A DNA stretch of 64,000 bases from Hymenobacter rubripertinctus (GCF_003583925.1 NZ_QYCN01000014.1:14105-78104); one strand, 5' to 3'. Positions 7,532 through 17,390 are shown, numbered from the stretch's first letter. The notes: generated by a model from the sequence alone, not told the origin. Program-made: numbers and translations.

Positions 7532-10420
7532 ATGAAAAAAATACTCGCTTCCGCTGCTTGCGTTCCTTTCTGTTGCTGGCTGGTCGTGTTGCTCTGGTTG
7601 AGCAGTATGGGGGCGCAGGCGCAGCCCACGGCCTGTTCCGGTTCCGACCCGGGCGGGCAGCCGGCCGCCAGCGGCTTGTACGCGGAGTATTTCAGTGGGT
7701 ATTTCGAAGATGCCCCGGGGTTTTTCTCCGATAACAGCCAGCCGGCGGGGCTGATCCGGACGGAGGCCAGCGTGAACTTCGCCACCACTGCCAGCTTCGG
7801 CGACCTGCGCCCGGTGTCCGCTGGCACGGCCCTCGACCCCGACCGGTTCAGTCTGCGCCTGCGGGGCAGCCTGCACGTGGCCACGGCGGGCTCCTACACC
7901 TTCTACCTGACGGCCGACGACGGGGCTTACCTCTGGCTCGACGGGGCCGCGCTGGCCCTGCCACCCTCCGTGGGCACCGCCCTCATCGACAACGGCGGCC
8001 GCCACAGCAGCCAGACCCGGTCGGCCACGATTACGCTGAGCGCGGGCCGGCACAACGTGCTGATTCTGTACGGCGAAGACTGCTGCGACAACGTGCTGGT
8101 GTGGGAGTACGAAGGCCCCGACCTGGCCCGGCAGGTGGTGCCCGCTACGGCCCTGTGCACGGCCCTGGCCCCCGCGCCACTGCCGCCCCAGGCCATCACC
8201 TACGAGCCTGCTTCGGGGGCGCTGCCCACGGGCAGTACGCGCAGCTCCGGCGTGCCCACCGTGCAGGACGGAGGGATGGCCGTAACGGGCTTCGCGCTGG
8301 CCAACGCCGCCAGCCTGCCGGCGGGTATCAGCATTAACCCGGCCTCCGGGGTGCTCACGGCGGCAGCTTCGGTGCCCCAGGGAACGTATGATCTGGAGGT
8401 GGCCCTGAGCAACGCAGCCGGCACCAGCAGCTTCCGCAATGCCTTCCGGTTTCTGGTAACCGCGCCCCTGCCTGGGGGCTGCGGCGGCCCCGACCCCGGG
8501 GGCCACCCGGCCTCGGCGGGCCTGTATGCCGAGTATTTCAGTGGCTTCTTCAACGATGATCCGGCCTTCTTTTCCAGCACCTCCGCCGGCCTGATCCGGA
8601 CGGACGGGCAGGTGAATTTCCCGGCTGATGATAGTTTCGGGGCTTTGCAGACGGTAGCCGGCGGCTCGGCCCAGAATCCGGACCTGTTCAGCCTGCGCCT
8701 GCGCGGCAGCCTGTACCTGGCCGCTACCGGCTCATACACCTTCTACCTGACGGCCGACGACGCGGCCTTCCTCTGGCTCGATAACGCGGCCCTCGAAACC
8801 GTTCCCGTTCGGGCCGACGCTACCATTGATAATGGCGGTAGCCATCCGGCCCGCACCGTGGCCGTAACCCTGGTGCTGGGAGCCGGCCTGCACAACGTGC
8901 AGCTGCTCTATGGCGAACAGACGCTCGGCAACAGTCTGGTGCTGGAGTACGAAAGCCCGGCGCTGGGCATCGCCCGGCAGGTGGTGCCCGGCAGCCTGTT
9001 CTGCACGGCGGTCCAGCCCGCAAAGGCTCTGCCCACTGCCCTGAGTTACTCGCCCGGCACGTTGCGCGTAGTGGTGGGCAGTAGCGGCGCTTCCGGTATG
9101 CCCACCGTAACCAGTGCCTCCCCGGTGGTGGAATACGAGTTGGCCAACGCAGCGACGCTGCCGGCCGGTATTACCATCAACCCCAACACCGGCCGTGTGA
9201 GCGTGGATGCCACCGTGCCCGAGGCCAGCTACGAGCTCAGCATTGCCGCCCGCAACGCCGGCGGCGACTCGGTGTTCGTGAATTCGCTGACGGCCCAGGT
9301 AATTGCGCGGGCTCCTGCCGGGTGCGGTGGCCTCGACGCGGGCGGGCAACCCGCTTCCTCGGGTTTGTTTGCGGAGTTCTTTCCCGGCTATTTCAATGAT
9401 GATCCGGCCTTCTTTGCTACTACCGCAGTTGCCCAGGCCCGCAACGTGCAGGTGCTCGATTTTGAAAGCGCCGCCAGCTGGGGCAACCTGACCGGCGCCG
9501 CCAGTGGCACGCCCGACAACCCCGACACCTTCAGCGCCCGGTTCCGGGGCCGGATCTTCATCAGCACGGCCGGTGAGTACACCTTCTACCTCACGGCCGA
9601 TGATGGCGCGTTCCTCTGGCTCGATAACGCGGCCCTGGTCCCCACGCCCACGCTGGCTTCGGCCCTGATCCGCAATGGCGGCCAGCACCCGGCCACCACC
9701 GAGTCGGCCACCATTACCCTGGCGGCCGGCCTGCACGATATTCTGGTGCTCTACGGCGAGAACGTGGCCCTCAACAGCCTGCGCCTGGAGTACGCCAGCC
9801 TCGCGGCCGGCATACCCCGCCAGCTCACGCCCGCCGCCGACTTCTGCTCGGCCGCTTCCAATGCCCCGCTGCCGGTTACGCTCACCCGCTTCGGCATCGT
9901 GAGCCGCTCCGAGGGCGTGCTGGCCAGCTGGGAAACGGCCCAGGAGCTGAACAGTGCCCGTTTCGTGGTCGAGCGCTCCGCCAACGGGCAGGTGTTCGAG
10001 GCCGCCGGCCAGGTGGCCGCCGCCGGCACCACGGCCCGCAGCCAGCACTACACCTTCCTTGATACCGCGCCCTTGGCGGGCCTGAGCTACTACCGGCTGC
10101 GCCAGCTGGACCTGGACGGTAGCGCGCATTATTCCAGCGTCGTGACCACCCAGTGGACCAGTGCGAAAGCGGCCCGCCTGAGCCTGTTTCCGAACCCGGT
10201 GACTACCGGCCAGCTCACGGTGCGCGTCGAGCAGGCGACGGCCGCCGCCGCCACCCTGGAAGTGCTGGACTTGTCGGGCCGCCTGGTGTTGCGCCAAGTG
10301 CTGGCCGGTAGCACCCACCAAGAGCAGATCCTTGATGTGGGCACCATGCCCACCGGCATCTACCTGGTGCGGCTGCTGAGCCCCAACGGCGTGACGACGC
10401 AACGGCTGGTGCGGGAGTAA
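7532..10420 (+). CDS. Secreted protein with three PA14 / Ig-like modules and a T9SS sorting domain
   Basis: A 962-residue exported protein. After a signal peptide (about residues 1-31) come three tandem modules starting near Cys35, Cys317 and Cys598. Each begins with a C-x2-xDxGGxPAS-GLyAEYFsGyF block and has the PA14 signature of a sugar-binding beta-sandwich (GSYTFYLTADDGAYLWLD and variants). The first two are each followed by a putative Ig-like domain (LANAASLPAGISINPxSG). The C-terminus has a fibronectin-like region and a T9SS type A sorting domain (LSLFPNPVTTGQ, ending QRLVRE). PA14 domains often bind carbohydrates, so a surface adhesin or glycan-binding role is plausible, but no catalytic domain is present. 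The ATG follows the AT-rich promoter region directly. Confidence 0.88.
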   Translation: MKKILASAACVPFCCWLVVLLWLSSMGAQAQPTACSGSDPGGQPAASGLYAEYFSGYFEDAPGFFSDNSQPAGLIRTEASVNFATTASFGDLRPVSAGTALDPDRFSLRLRGSLHVATAGSYTFYLTADDGAYLWLDGAALALPPSVGTALIDNGGRHSSQTRSATITLSAGRHNVLILYGEDCCDNVLVWEYEGPDLARQVVPATALCTALAPAPLPPQAITYEPASGALPTGSTRSSGVPTVQDGGMAVTGFALANAASLPAGISINPASGVLTAAASVPQGTYDLEVALSNAAGTSSFRNAFRFLVTAPLPGGCGGPDPGGHPASAGLYAEYFSGFFNDDPAFFSSTSAGLIRTDGQVNFPADDSFGALQTVAGGSAQNPDLFSLRLRGSLYLAATGSYTFYLTADDAAFLWLDNAALETVPVRADATIDNGGSHPARTVAVTLVLGAGLHNVQLLYGEQTLGNSLVLEYESPALGIARQVVPGSLFCTAVQPAKALPTALSYSPGTLRVVVGSSGASGMPTVTSASPVVEYELANAATLPAGITINPNTGRVSVDATVPEASYELSIAARNAGGDSVFVNSLTAQVIARAPAGCGGLDAGGQPASSGLFAEFFPGYFNDDPAFFATTAVAQARNVQVLDFESAASWGNLTGAASGTPDNPDTFSARFRGRIFISTAGEYTFYLTADDGAFLWLDNAALVPTPTLASALIRNGGQHPATTESATITLAAGLHDILVLYGENVALNSLRLEYASLAAGIPRQLTPAADFCSAASNAPLPVTLTRFGIVSRSEGVLASWETAQELNSARFVVERSANGQVFEAAGQVAAAGTTARSQHYTFLDTAPLAGLSYYRLRQLDLDGSAHYSSVVTTQWTSAKAARLSLFPNPVTTGQLTVRVEQATAAAATLEVLDLSGRLVLRQVLAGSTHQEQILDVGTMPTGIYLVRLLSPNGVTTQRLVRE

Positions 10421-10435
10421 AGTCCGGTTGTCAGT

Positions 10436-10483
10436 AAAAAGGTCGGTTATCCTGAACTACGCTCAGGATAACCGACCTTTTTA
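10436..10483. terminator. Bidirectional terminator hairpin
   Basis: AAAAAGGTCGGTTATCCTGA pairs perfectly with the complementary half around ACTACGC, giving T-tracts on both strands between the convergent PA14 and DUF2807 genes. Confidence 0.85.
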
Positions 10484-10532
10484 CTGACAACTGACAACTG
10501 ACAACTGACAACTGACAACTGACAACTGACAA
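10484..10532. repeat. Seven perfect tandem copies of CTGACAA
   Basis: A 7-base unit repeated exactly seven times (49 bases) between the terminator hairpin and the stop codon of the DUF2807 gene. A simple-sequence tract of this kind can change copy number by slippage, but it lies outside coding sequence. Confidence 0.9.
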
Positions 10533-10539
10533 CCAGCTC

Positions 10540-11247
10540 CTAAATCCGATGCACGCGGCCGCTGCCGGCTATTGAGCTGTTGATGCGCGGGTTGCCGCTC
10601 ACGAACACGCCGCCGGAGCCGGCAATGCGGGCATCCAGGGTTTCGGTGGCCTGTACCCGGCAGTTGCCCGAGCCGCTGATGCGCACGCTGCACGTTTTGG
10701 TCTGGAGCTTCTCGGCCCGCAGGCCGCCTGAGCCGCTTACCGCTACCTCCTGACGCGGGGCAACCCCGGCCATCTGGATGCTGCCCGAGCCCGAAATGGC
10801 GGAGTGAATTTTATCGGCCGTCACGCTGGCCAGGTCTATCCCGCCCGAGCCGCTGACCGCCAGATCCAGGTTATCGGCCCGGATGCCGTCGGCCGCTTTC
10901 AGGCTTCCGGAGCCGCCTACCGCCAGGCCCGTAACGATGGGCATGGTCACGTATACCGTTACGCTGCCCTTGAAATTCGACCAGCGCATACCGTTCTGCG
11001 GCTTGGTACCAATGCGCAGCTTGCCGCCGCTAACGGTGGTTTCGAGGCGGGCCAGGTCCTCGGCGTCGCCTTCCACTTCTACCAGCTGCGGGCTTCCCTG
11101 GCGCACAATTACGCGCATACTGCCGCCCAGGCTCACGGCGGTAAAGGCCTCCACGCGGCGGGTTTCGCGGGTGTTGGCGGGCCGGAAGGCCGAAAAGAGC
11201 AGGACGGCCAGCAGCAGGCCGGGCAACAGAAGGCGGAGCGTTTTCAT
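10540..11247 (-). CDS. DUF2807 (head GIN domain) protein
   Basis: A 235-residue exported protein of the DUF2807 family, a putative autotransporter-adhesin-like right-handed beta-helix of unknown role that is very common in Bacteroidota. A signal peptide (about residues 1-28) is followed by the family core starting ETRRVEAFTAVSLGGSMRVIVRQG and then by regular Gly-Ser-Gly turns (GGSGSLKA, SGSGGIDLA, SGSGSIQMA, SGSGGLRAE, SGSGNCRVQ, AGSGGVFVS). These repeat roughly every 20 residues, as expected for rungs of a beta-helix. It is not linked to a GntR/PadR regulator as some relatives are. It is divergent from the NTF2-like gene at 11410. Confidence 0.85.
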   Translation of the reverse strand: MKTLRLLLPGLLLAVLLFSAFRPANTRETRRVEAFTAVSLGGSMRVIVRQGSPQLVEVEGDAEDLARLETTVSGGKLRIGTKPQNGMRWSNFKGSVTVYVTMPIVTGLAVGGSGSLKAADGIRADNLDLAVSGSGGIDLASVTADKIHSAISGSGSIQMAGVAPRQEVAVSGSGGLRAEKLQTKTCSVRISGSGNCRVQATETLDARIAGSGGVFVSGNPRINSSIAGSGRVHRI

Positions 11248-11409
11248 AAGCGCAGAAAGTGAATGGTGGATAGTTGCGGGGGTAGATGGCCGGGGGCCGG
11301 CAACCGTTGCCCGGGCTCAGAAAAAAGAAGGGCGCCGCCGCCGTTTCCCCGTGCGGCTCTCCTGCCTTTTTGGCTAGCTTTAACGGGCTGGTCAGTTCCG
11401 GCCGTCATC

Positions 11410-11877
11410 ATGCACCCGCACCAGGACCTACTGCCCCGTTTCTACCAGGCCTTCCAGCGCCGCGACCACGCCGCTATGGCCGCCTGCTACCATCCCGAGG
11501 CCACTTTCAAGGATGCCATTTTTCAGTTGCAGGGAGCCGAAGTCGGCCAGATGTGGCGTATGCTCTGCGAGCGGGGCGGCGACCTACGCCTGACCTACAA
11601 CGACGTTTCGGCCGATGAGCGCCAGGGCCAGGCTACCTGGGATGCGCGCTATATGTTCTCTCAAACCGGCCGCCCCGTGCACAACCACATTCAGGCCCGG
11701 TTCACCTTTCAGGACGGCCTCATCGGCACCCACCACGACGAGTTCAGCTTCTGGCGCTGGTCGCGGCAGGCCTTGGGAATGCCCGGCTGGCTGTTGGGCT
11801 GGTCGGGGATTCTGCGCCGGCCGGTGCAGGCCAAGGCCCGCCGGGGACTGGCGCAGTTCATGAACCGGCCGAAGTAG
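11410..11877 (+). CDS. NTF2-like / SnoaL-like protein
   Basis: A 155-residue cytoplasmic protein of the nuclear transport factor 2-like superfamily. The N-terminal FYQAFQRRDHAAMAACYHPEATFKDAIFQ (about residues 11-39) is the typical helix-strand opening of the fold, followed by WDARYMFSQTGRPVHNHIQARFTFQDGLIGTHHDEFSFWRW. Family members act as small-molecule isomerases, hydrolases or binding proteins, and sequence does not identify a substrate. The ATG at 11410 is preferred over an upstream in-frame GTG because the extra 49 residues do not belong to the fold. Confidence 0.8.
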   Translation: MHPHQDLLPRFYQAFQRRDHAAMAACYHPEATFKDAIFQLQGAEVGQMWRMLCERGGDLRLTYNDVSADERQGQATWDARYMFSQTGRPVHNHIQARFTFQDGLIGTHHDEFSFWRWSRQALGMPGWLLGWSGILRRPVQAKARRGLAQFMNRPK

Positions 11878-11897
11878 GCGAACATATCAGCAAAAAA

Positions 11898-12012
11898 CGG
11901 GCTGTCATCCTGAGCGGAGTGAAGGACCTTATCACCACGGTAGGACGAGTCGTGTTTACGATTATCGTTTCAGCGTGATAACATCCTTCGCTCCGCTCAG
12001 GATGACAGCCCG
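11898..12012. repeat. REP-like inverted repeat (TCATCCTGA family), copy 2
   Basis: Arms of 38 bases (11898-11935 and 11975-12012) pair with few mismatches. The ends are CGGGCTGTCATCCTGAGCGG and its complement. It separates the convergent NTF2-like and M13 peptidase genes and may also act as a terminator. Confidence 0.85.
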
Positions 12013-12032
12013 TTTTGTCAAAAAGCTAAGCC

Positions 12033-14081
12033 CTACCAAATCTTCACCCGGGCCGAATCGGGGCGGTAGAGCTGGTCGCCGGGTTTCACGCCGAAGGCCT
12101 CGTAGAAGGCGGGCACGTCGGCGAAGGGGCCGTTGATGCGGTACTGGGCGGGCGAGTGCACGTCGGTGAGGATGGCCTGGGCCAGGCGCTCGTCGCGCTG
12201 GTGCACCTGCCAGCCCAGGGCGTAGCCCAGGAAGTAGCGCTGCACCGGCGTGAGGCCCCCGATTTTCTCGCCCTTCTTGTACTGCTCCGTCTTCTTGAAG
12301 GCATCAAGGCCGATGACGATGCCGCCCAGGTCGGCAATGTTCTCGCCGGCCGTGGCCTTGCCGTTGATGTGCAGGGAGTCAAGCACGGTGTAGCCGTTGA
12401 ACTGGCGCACGATGCCCTTCACCCGCGCATCAAACGCCCGCCGGTCCGATTTGGTCCACCAGCTGCGCAGGTTGCCCTTCTCATCGAACTGGCTGCCCTC
12501 GTCGTCGAAGCCGTGGGTCAGCTCGTGGCCGATGGTGCTGGCCCCGGCGTAACCATAGATAATGGCGTCGTCGGCATCGGCATCGAGCAGGCCGGGAACG
12601 GCGAAAATGGCGGCCGGCAGCACAATTTCGTTGTTGCTGGGGTTGTAGTAGGCATTGTAGGTCTGGGGCGTCATGCCCCACTCAGTACGGTCGACGGGCT
12701 GGCCCAGCTTGCGGGCCTCGTAGCGGTAGCGCCACTCGTTGGCCCGCATCACGTTGGCCGCGTAGGACGTGCGGTCGATGCGCAGCGAGGAGTAGTCCTT
12801 CCACTTGTCGGGGTAGCCCACCTTGCGCGTGATTTTACCCAGCTTCACCAGGGCCTTCTGCTTGGTGGTGTCGCTCATCCAGTCCAGGGCCTTGATGTGC
12901 TCCCGGAAGGAGGCCACTACGTTTTCGGTCAGCTGTTCGTAGCGTTTCTTGGTGGCGGGCGTGAAGTATTCCTTCACGAACAACTGGCCCAGGGCCTCGC
13001 CCATGGCGTTTTCCTCGGCGTCGAGGACGCGCTTCCAGCGGGGGCGCTGCTCCTTGGCACCTTGCAGCACGGTGCCGTAGAAGCGGAAATTTTCCTCATC
13101 GAAGCCCTGGCTCAGGGTGGGGGCGTAGGTGTGCACCAGCTGCCATTGCAGGTAAGCCTGCCAGTCGGCGAGCGGGGCGGTGCGCAGTAGGCGGCCGGCT
13201 TCGCGGTAGAACTCCGGCTGGCCCACAATCACGGTGTCGGTACCCGCGAAGGCCATTTCGGCCAGCCAGGGTTTCCAATTGAGGCCCGGCGTCAGCTCAT
13301 CGAGCTGGGCCACCGACAGCTTGTTGTAGTTGGCGTAGGGGTCGCGCAGGGCTTCGAGCTTGCGCGAGGCGGCGGCTAATTTGGTTTCCAGGGCCAGCAC
13401 GCGCTGGGTGTTGGCCTGGGCCGTGGCCGCATCCTGACCCAGCAGCCCGAACATCGTGGTCAGGTGCTTCTGGTACTCCTTCCGAATGTTGCTGGTGCGG
13501 GCGTCCTGGTTAAAGTAGTAGTCGCGGTTGGGCAGGCCCAGACCCGCCTGCCAGAGCTGGAGGGCCATTTTTTCGCTGTTCTTGGCATCCTGGCCCACGT
13601 AGCCCCCGATGAGCGCATTCACACCCAGCAGCTGCAACCGGGCAATGGCCGCCTGCACGCCCGTCACGGTGGTAATGCTGCGGATGCGCGTCAGCTCCTT
13701 CTGCAACGGTTCCACGCCCTGGCGGTTGATGGCGGCGCTGTCCATGCCGGCGGCCCAGAAATCCCCGATTTTCTGCTGGGCCGTGCCCGTGGCGGCCTTG
13801 GCCCGGGCGGCTTCCTGGTTGAGCTGGCGCAGGCGCACGTAAATCTCGTTCTGCACTTCCTTACCAATGCCCCAGTTGCTCTCGGAAGCCGGAATAGGGT
13901 GGTTTTTGAACCAGGCCCCGTTGGCGTAGCGGTAGAAGTCGTCGCCGGGGCGCACGGTGGTATCGAGGTTGGCCTGAATCAGGTCGGGCTGGTTGGCCGT
14001 GCCGGAGTTGCTGCCGGAGTTGCAGGCACTCAGGGCGAGGCCGAGTAGGGGGGCAGTCAGCAGCAGAGGAGAAAACTTCAT
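12033..14081 (-). CDS. M13 family metalloendopeptidase (neprilysin-like), lipoprotein
   Basis: A 682-residue zinc peptidase of the M13 (neprilysin/PepO) family, which cuts short peptides outside the cytoplasm. The N-terminus is a lipoprotein signal (LLGLALSAC, lipidated at Cys19), so it is expected to be membrane anchored. The catalytic motif HELTH lies at 519-523, the third zinc ligand is Glu580 in ENIADLGG, and the substrate-binding NAYYNPSNNEIVLPAA precedes them, all intact. The length is normal for the family. The start codon lies at the very edge of a long inverted repeat (14082-14191) that fills the gap to the divergent membrane protein gene. Function is well supported; the natural substrate is unknown. 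Confidence 0.93.
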   Translation of the reverse strand: MKFSPLLLTAPLLGLALSACNSGSNSGTANQPDLIQANLDTTVRPGDDFYRYANGAWFKNHPIPASESNWGIGKEVQNEIYVRLRQLNQEAARAKAATGTAQQKIGDFWAAGMDSAAINRQGVEPLQKELTRIRSITTVTGVQAAIARLQLLGVNALIGGYVGQDAKNSEKMALQLWQAGLGLPNRDYYFNQDARTSNIRKEYQKHLTTMFGLLGQDAATAQANTQRVLALETKLAAASRKLEALRDPYANYNKLSVAQLDELTPGLNWKPWLAEMAFAGTDTVIVGQPEFYREAGRLLRTAPLADWQAYLQWQLVHTYAPTLSQGFDEENFRFYGTVLQGAKEQRPRWKRVLDAEENAMGEALGQLFVKEYFTPATKKRYEQLTENVVASFREHIKALDWMSDTTKQKALVKLGKITRKVGYPDKWKDYSSLRIDRTSYAANVMRANEWRYRYEARKLGQPVDRTEWGMTPQTYNAYYNPSNNEIVLPAAIFAVPGLLDADADDAIIYGYAGASTIGHELTHGFDDEGSQFDEKGNLRSWWTKSDRRAFDARVKGIVRQFNGYTVLDSLHINGKATAGENIADLGGIVIGLDAFKKTEQYKKGEKIGGLTPVQRYFLGYALGWQVHQRDERLAQAILTDVHSPAQYRINGPFADVPAFYEAFGVKPGDQLYRPDSARVKIW

Positions 14082-14191
14082 AGCGTTTTTCGTTGCTCGT
14101 TTTTCGTTGTTCGTAGGAAGGTAGCGGAAACGGCTGAGTTGTTAATGGGCCGGCTACGACGAACAACAAAAAGCGAGTAACGAAAAACGCT
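14082..14191. repeat. Inverted repeat between two divergent start codons (AACGAAAAACG family)
   Basis: AGCGTTTTTCGTTGCTCG at the left end is complementary, with small gaps, to the right end (14155-14191). The arms abut the ATG of both flanking genes, so both starts read out of the palindrome as CGCTATG or AGCTATGAAG-like contexts. It must contain or overlap the promoters of both genes. Confidence 0.8.
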
Positions 14192-14623
14192 ATGACCCTG
14201 CCCCATTTGCTACTGCTCAACTTCGGCCTCGCCGCCTACCTCACCGGCCTGATCTGGACGGTGCAGCTGGTGCATTATCCCGGTTTCGCCCGCGTGGAAC
14301 CCGCGCAGTTCGAGCAGTTTCACCGGGAGCATTCCACCCGCATCAGCTGGGTAGTAATGGCCCCGATGCTGCTGGAGCTGGGCGCGGCCGGGTATCTGGC
14401 CTGGCAGGGCGAAGCACTGGGGCCGGCCATGCGCTGGGGCCAACTGGCGCTGGTGCTGCTGGTGTGGGCCAGCACGTTCTTCATCACCGTGCCCTTCCAC
14501 AACCGCCTCGCCCGGGGCTACAACTACGTGGCCATCGACGGGCTGGTGCGCACCAACTGGCCCCGCACCCTGGCCTGGACTGCCCGCGCCGGGTGGCTGG
14601 GGTGGGTGCTGTGGAGCCTGTGA
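14192..14623 (+). CDS. Small integral membrane protein, four helices
   Basis: A 143-residue membrane protein of unknown function. Four hydrophobic helices are visible at about residues 5-27, 50-68, 82-101 and 124-142. A conserved-looking polar stretch between helices one and two contains QLVHYPGF and FHREHSTRISW, and between three and four VPFHNRLARGYN. Histidines in these loops could bind a metal or cofactor, but this is inference. The arrangement resembles small DUF1772-like or DoxX-sized membrane proteins, without a secure family call. It is divergent from the M13 peptidase. Confidence 0.75.
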   Translation: MTLPHLLLLNFGLAAYLTGLIWTVQLVHYPGFARVEPAQFEQFHREHSTRISWVVMAPMLLELGAAGYLAWQGEALGPAMRWGQLALVLLVWASTFFITVPFHNRLARGYNYVAIDGLVRTNWPRTLAWTARAGWLGWVLWSL

Positions 14624-14664
14624 AGGGCCAAACTTCCCTCGGGATGGCAGTGCCTTTACTAAGC

Positions 14665-14826
14665 CTTACGTCCCCCCGGTTGCTGCTGAACCCCAGCGGG
14701 GCGGAATTAGTCGTGCCCCGAATACTACCGTCCCGTTGGGGGGCTGGTGCCTGAGTAAGGCCTTTTTCGCTGCCCATGATGCCCATAATGCCTCTGCGGG
14801 CCTCAGCCGCAACCGGGGTGCGTAAG
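14665..14826. mobile_element. Putative MITE-like inverted-repeat element, copy A
   Basis: The ends CTTACGTCCCCCCGGTTGCT and the complementary AGCCGCAACCGGGG-TGCGTAAG form imperfect terminal repeats of about 24 bases around 115 bases of non-coding DNA. Like copy B at 15289-15432 it begins CTTACG, ends CGTAAG and carries a CATAATGCC word near the right end. Confidence 0.45.
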
Positions 14827-14837
14827 TCCTATGCAGG

Positions 14838-15003
14838 CAGGTAAACACCTGTCGTTTTTTTGGTTGGGTGTTTACCTCGCAGGTAAACACTTGTCGTTTT
14901 TTTGGCCGGGTGTTTACCTCGCAGGTAAACACCTGTCGTTTTTTTGGTTGGGTGTTTACCTCACAGGTAAACACCTGTCGTTTTTTTGAGCGGGTGTTTA
15001 CCG
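14838..15003. repeat. Four tandem 42-base units forming evenly spaced palindromes
   Basis: Units start at 14838, 14880, 14922 and 14964 and differ at only a few positions. Each junction makes a palindrome with ten-base arms GTGTTTACCT and AGGTAAACAC around three bases (14868-14890, 14910-14932, 14952-14974), with half-sites at both ends. Each unit also holds a run of seven T. The 42-base period equals four DNA helical turns. There are no unique spacers, so it is not a CRISPR array. Confidence 0.9.
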
Positions 15004-15288
15004 GCGGGCAGGGGGCGGGGGCGTTGTGGTGGCGGCCCACATCTTCGGCTTTCTGCGCCTGGTGAGCGGGCCGGCAGAAGGGGCAACCTTTACGGCAACG
15101 GGAGGAGCAAGTGCAACCTGATGCCGCACCTGGGCGAAACAACCGACTCGCCGGTGGGCCTGCCCGTAGGCAACCCAGAGCACTTTTTAAAGTAGTTTAC
15201 CGGTGATGCCCGGTGTAGGGGCGGGGCTGCGCTTTCCTGCGGCTGGCGCTACCTTCCTGCTGCGTAAGTCCTAAGGGCATGGTCAGGG

Positions 15289-15432
15289 CTTACGTACTTC
15301 GCTTACTTTTGAGCCCCGGCGTGGGGTACTGGGTTGCTAGCGCCTCCCACCTTGGGCTTTATGGCCGGAGAAAGGCCCTGTTCGATAAGCATAATGCCCC
15401 TCCGGGGCTCAAAAGTTAGCGGAGTACGTAAG
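15289..15432. mobile_element. Putative MITE-like inverted-repeat element, copy B
   Basis: The arms at 15289-15319 and 15402-15432 are 31 bases long with two mismatches (outer end CTTACGTACTTCGC). The 82-base interior is non-coding. The right arm ends 39 bases before the arfB start, so it may influence arfB expression. Confidence 0.6.
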
Positions 15433-15471
15433 TGCTGCCTGTATCACCTTCAAAATTTCACAGTAAAAACC

Positions 15472-15879
15472 ATGCTTCCCCCCGCCGCCGACTTCCTGCC
15501 CGAACTCCAGTTCCAGACCAGCCGTAGCAGCGGGCCGGGCGGCCAGCACGTGAACAAGGTGGAGAGCCGCGTAGAGCTGCGCTTCCGGGTGGCCGACTCC
15601 CAGCTGCTCACCGACGAGCAGAAGCTCACGCTGCTGGAAAAGCTGGCTTCCCGCCTTACCCAGGAAGGGGAGCTGCTCATCACGGCCCAGGAAGACCGCA
15701 GCCAGCTGCGCAACCGCGAAACGGCACTGCTCAAGTTTCACCAGCTGCTCACCAAAACTCTGCATAAGCCCAAGGCCCGTCGCCCCACCAAGCCCGGCAA
15801 AGGCGCCGTGCGCAAACGCCTGGAGTCCAAGAAAAAGCACGGCGACAAAAAGACCAACCGCGGCCGGGTAGATTTTTAG
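15472..15879 (+). CDS. arfB: ArfB-type alternative ribosome-rescue peptidyl-tRNA hydrolase
   Basis: A 135-residue protein of the ArfB/YaeJ family, which enters stalled ribosomes and hydrolyses peptidyl-tRNA. The catalytic GGQ motif lies at residues 23-25 in the context SRSSGPGGQHVNKVESRVELRF, the standard release-factor-like domain. The C-terminus (about 100-135) is the basic unstructured tail (KPKARRPTKPGKGAVRKRLESKKKHGDKKTNRGR) that in the family reads the empty mRNA channel. The length matches the family. The ATG at 15472 is used rather than an upstream in-frame codon that would start inside the repeat element. It is convergent with mgtE. Confidence 0.93.
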   Translation: MLPPAADFLPELQFQTSRSSGPGGQHVNKVESRVELRFRVADSQLLTDEQKLTLLEKLASRLTQEGELLITAQEDRSQLRNRETALLKFHQLLTKTLHKPKARRPTKPGKGAVRKRLESKKKHGDKKTNRGRVDF

Positions 15880-15931
15880 AGACACTGCAAGCGCCATGTT
15901 GTTACGGGCAGCCGCAGTCCGTTGCTTCGCC

Positions 15932-17317
<1,386 letters not shown>

Positions 17318-17382
17318 GAAGTAGGAAAAGGCGTGTTTCTCGCTAGGCAGAAGGCGTTGGTGAAGCGGGCCGAACCGGCGCG

Positions 17383-17390
17383 CAAAAGTA
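17383..17390 (-). promoter_or_regulatory. Candidate -7 box for mgtE
   Basis: TACTTTTG on the minus strand, a perfect TAnnTTTG, 66 bases before the mgtE ATG. A TTG lies 14 bases upstream instead of the usual 19. Confidence 0.4.

Larger units (their letters stand above)
14624..15471. other. Gene-free block of structured repeats
   Basis: Nearly 850 bases with no credible gene; the open frames here are products of the repeats. It contains an inverted-repeat element (14665-14826), a 42-base tandem palindrome array (14838-15003) and a second inverted-repeat element (15289-15432). The block resembles a landing site for small non-autonomous elements. Confidence 0.7.

Noticed and set aside
8732..10402. 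556-codon frame antisense to the PA14 protein
   Set aside because: Composition is His/Gln/Gly-rich as in all mirror frames here, and the forward frame has clear domains.
14838..15003. CRISPR array
   Set aside because: The 42-base units are directly adjacent with no unique spacers, and no cas gene is present.
14868..15065. Repeat peptide (VFTSQVNTCRFFG) as a real protein
   Set aside because: The 14-residue repeat arises because 42 is divisible by three. Both strands give such peptides, and no start context or homology is evident.
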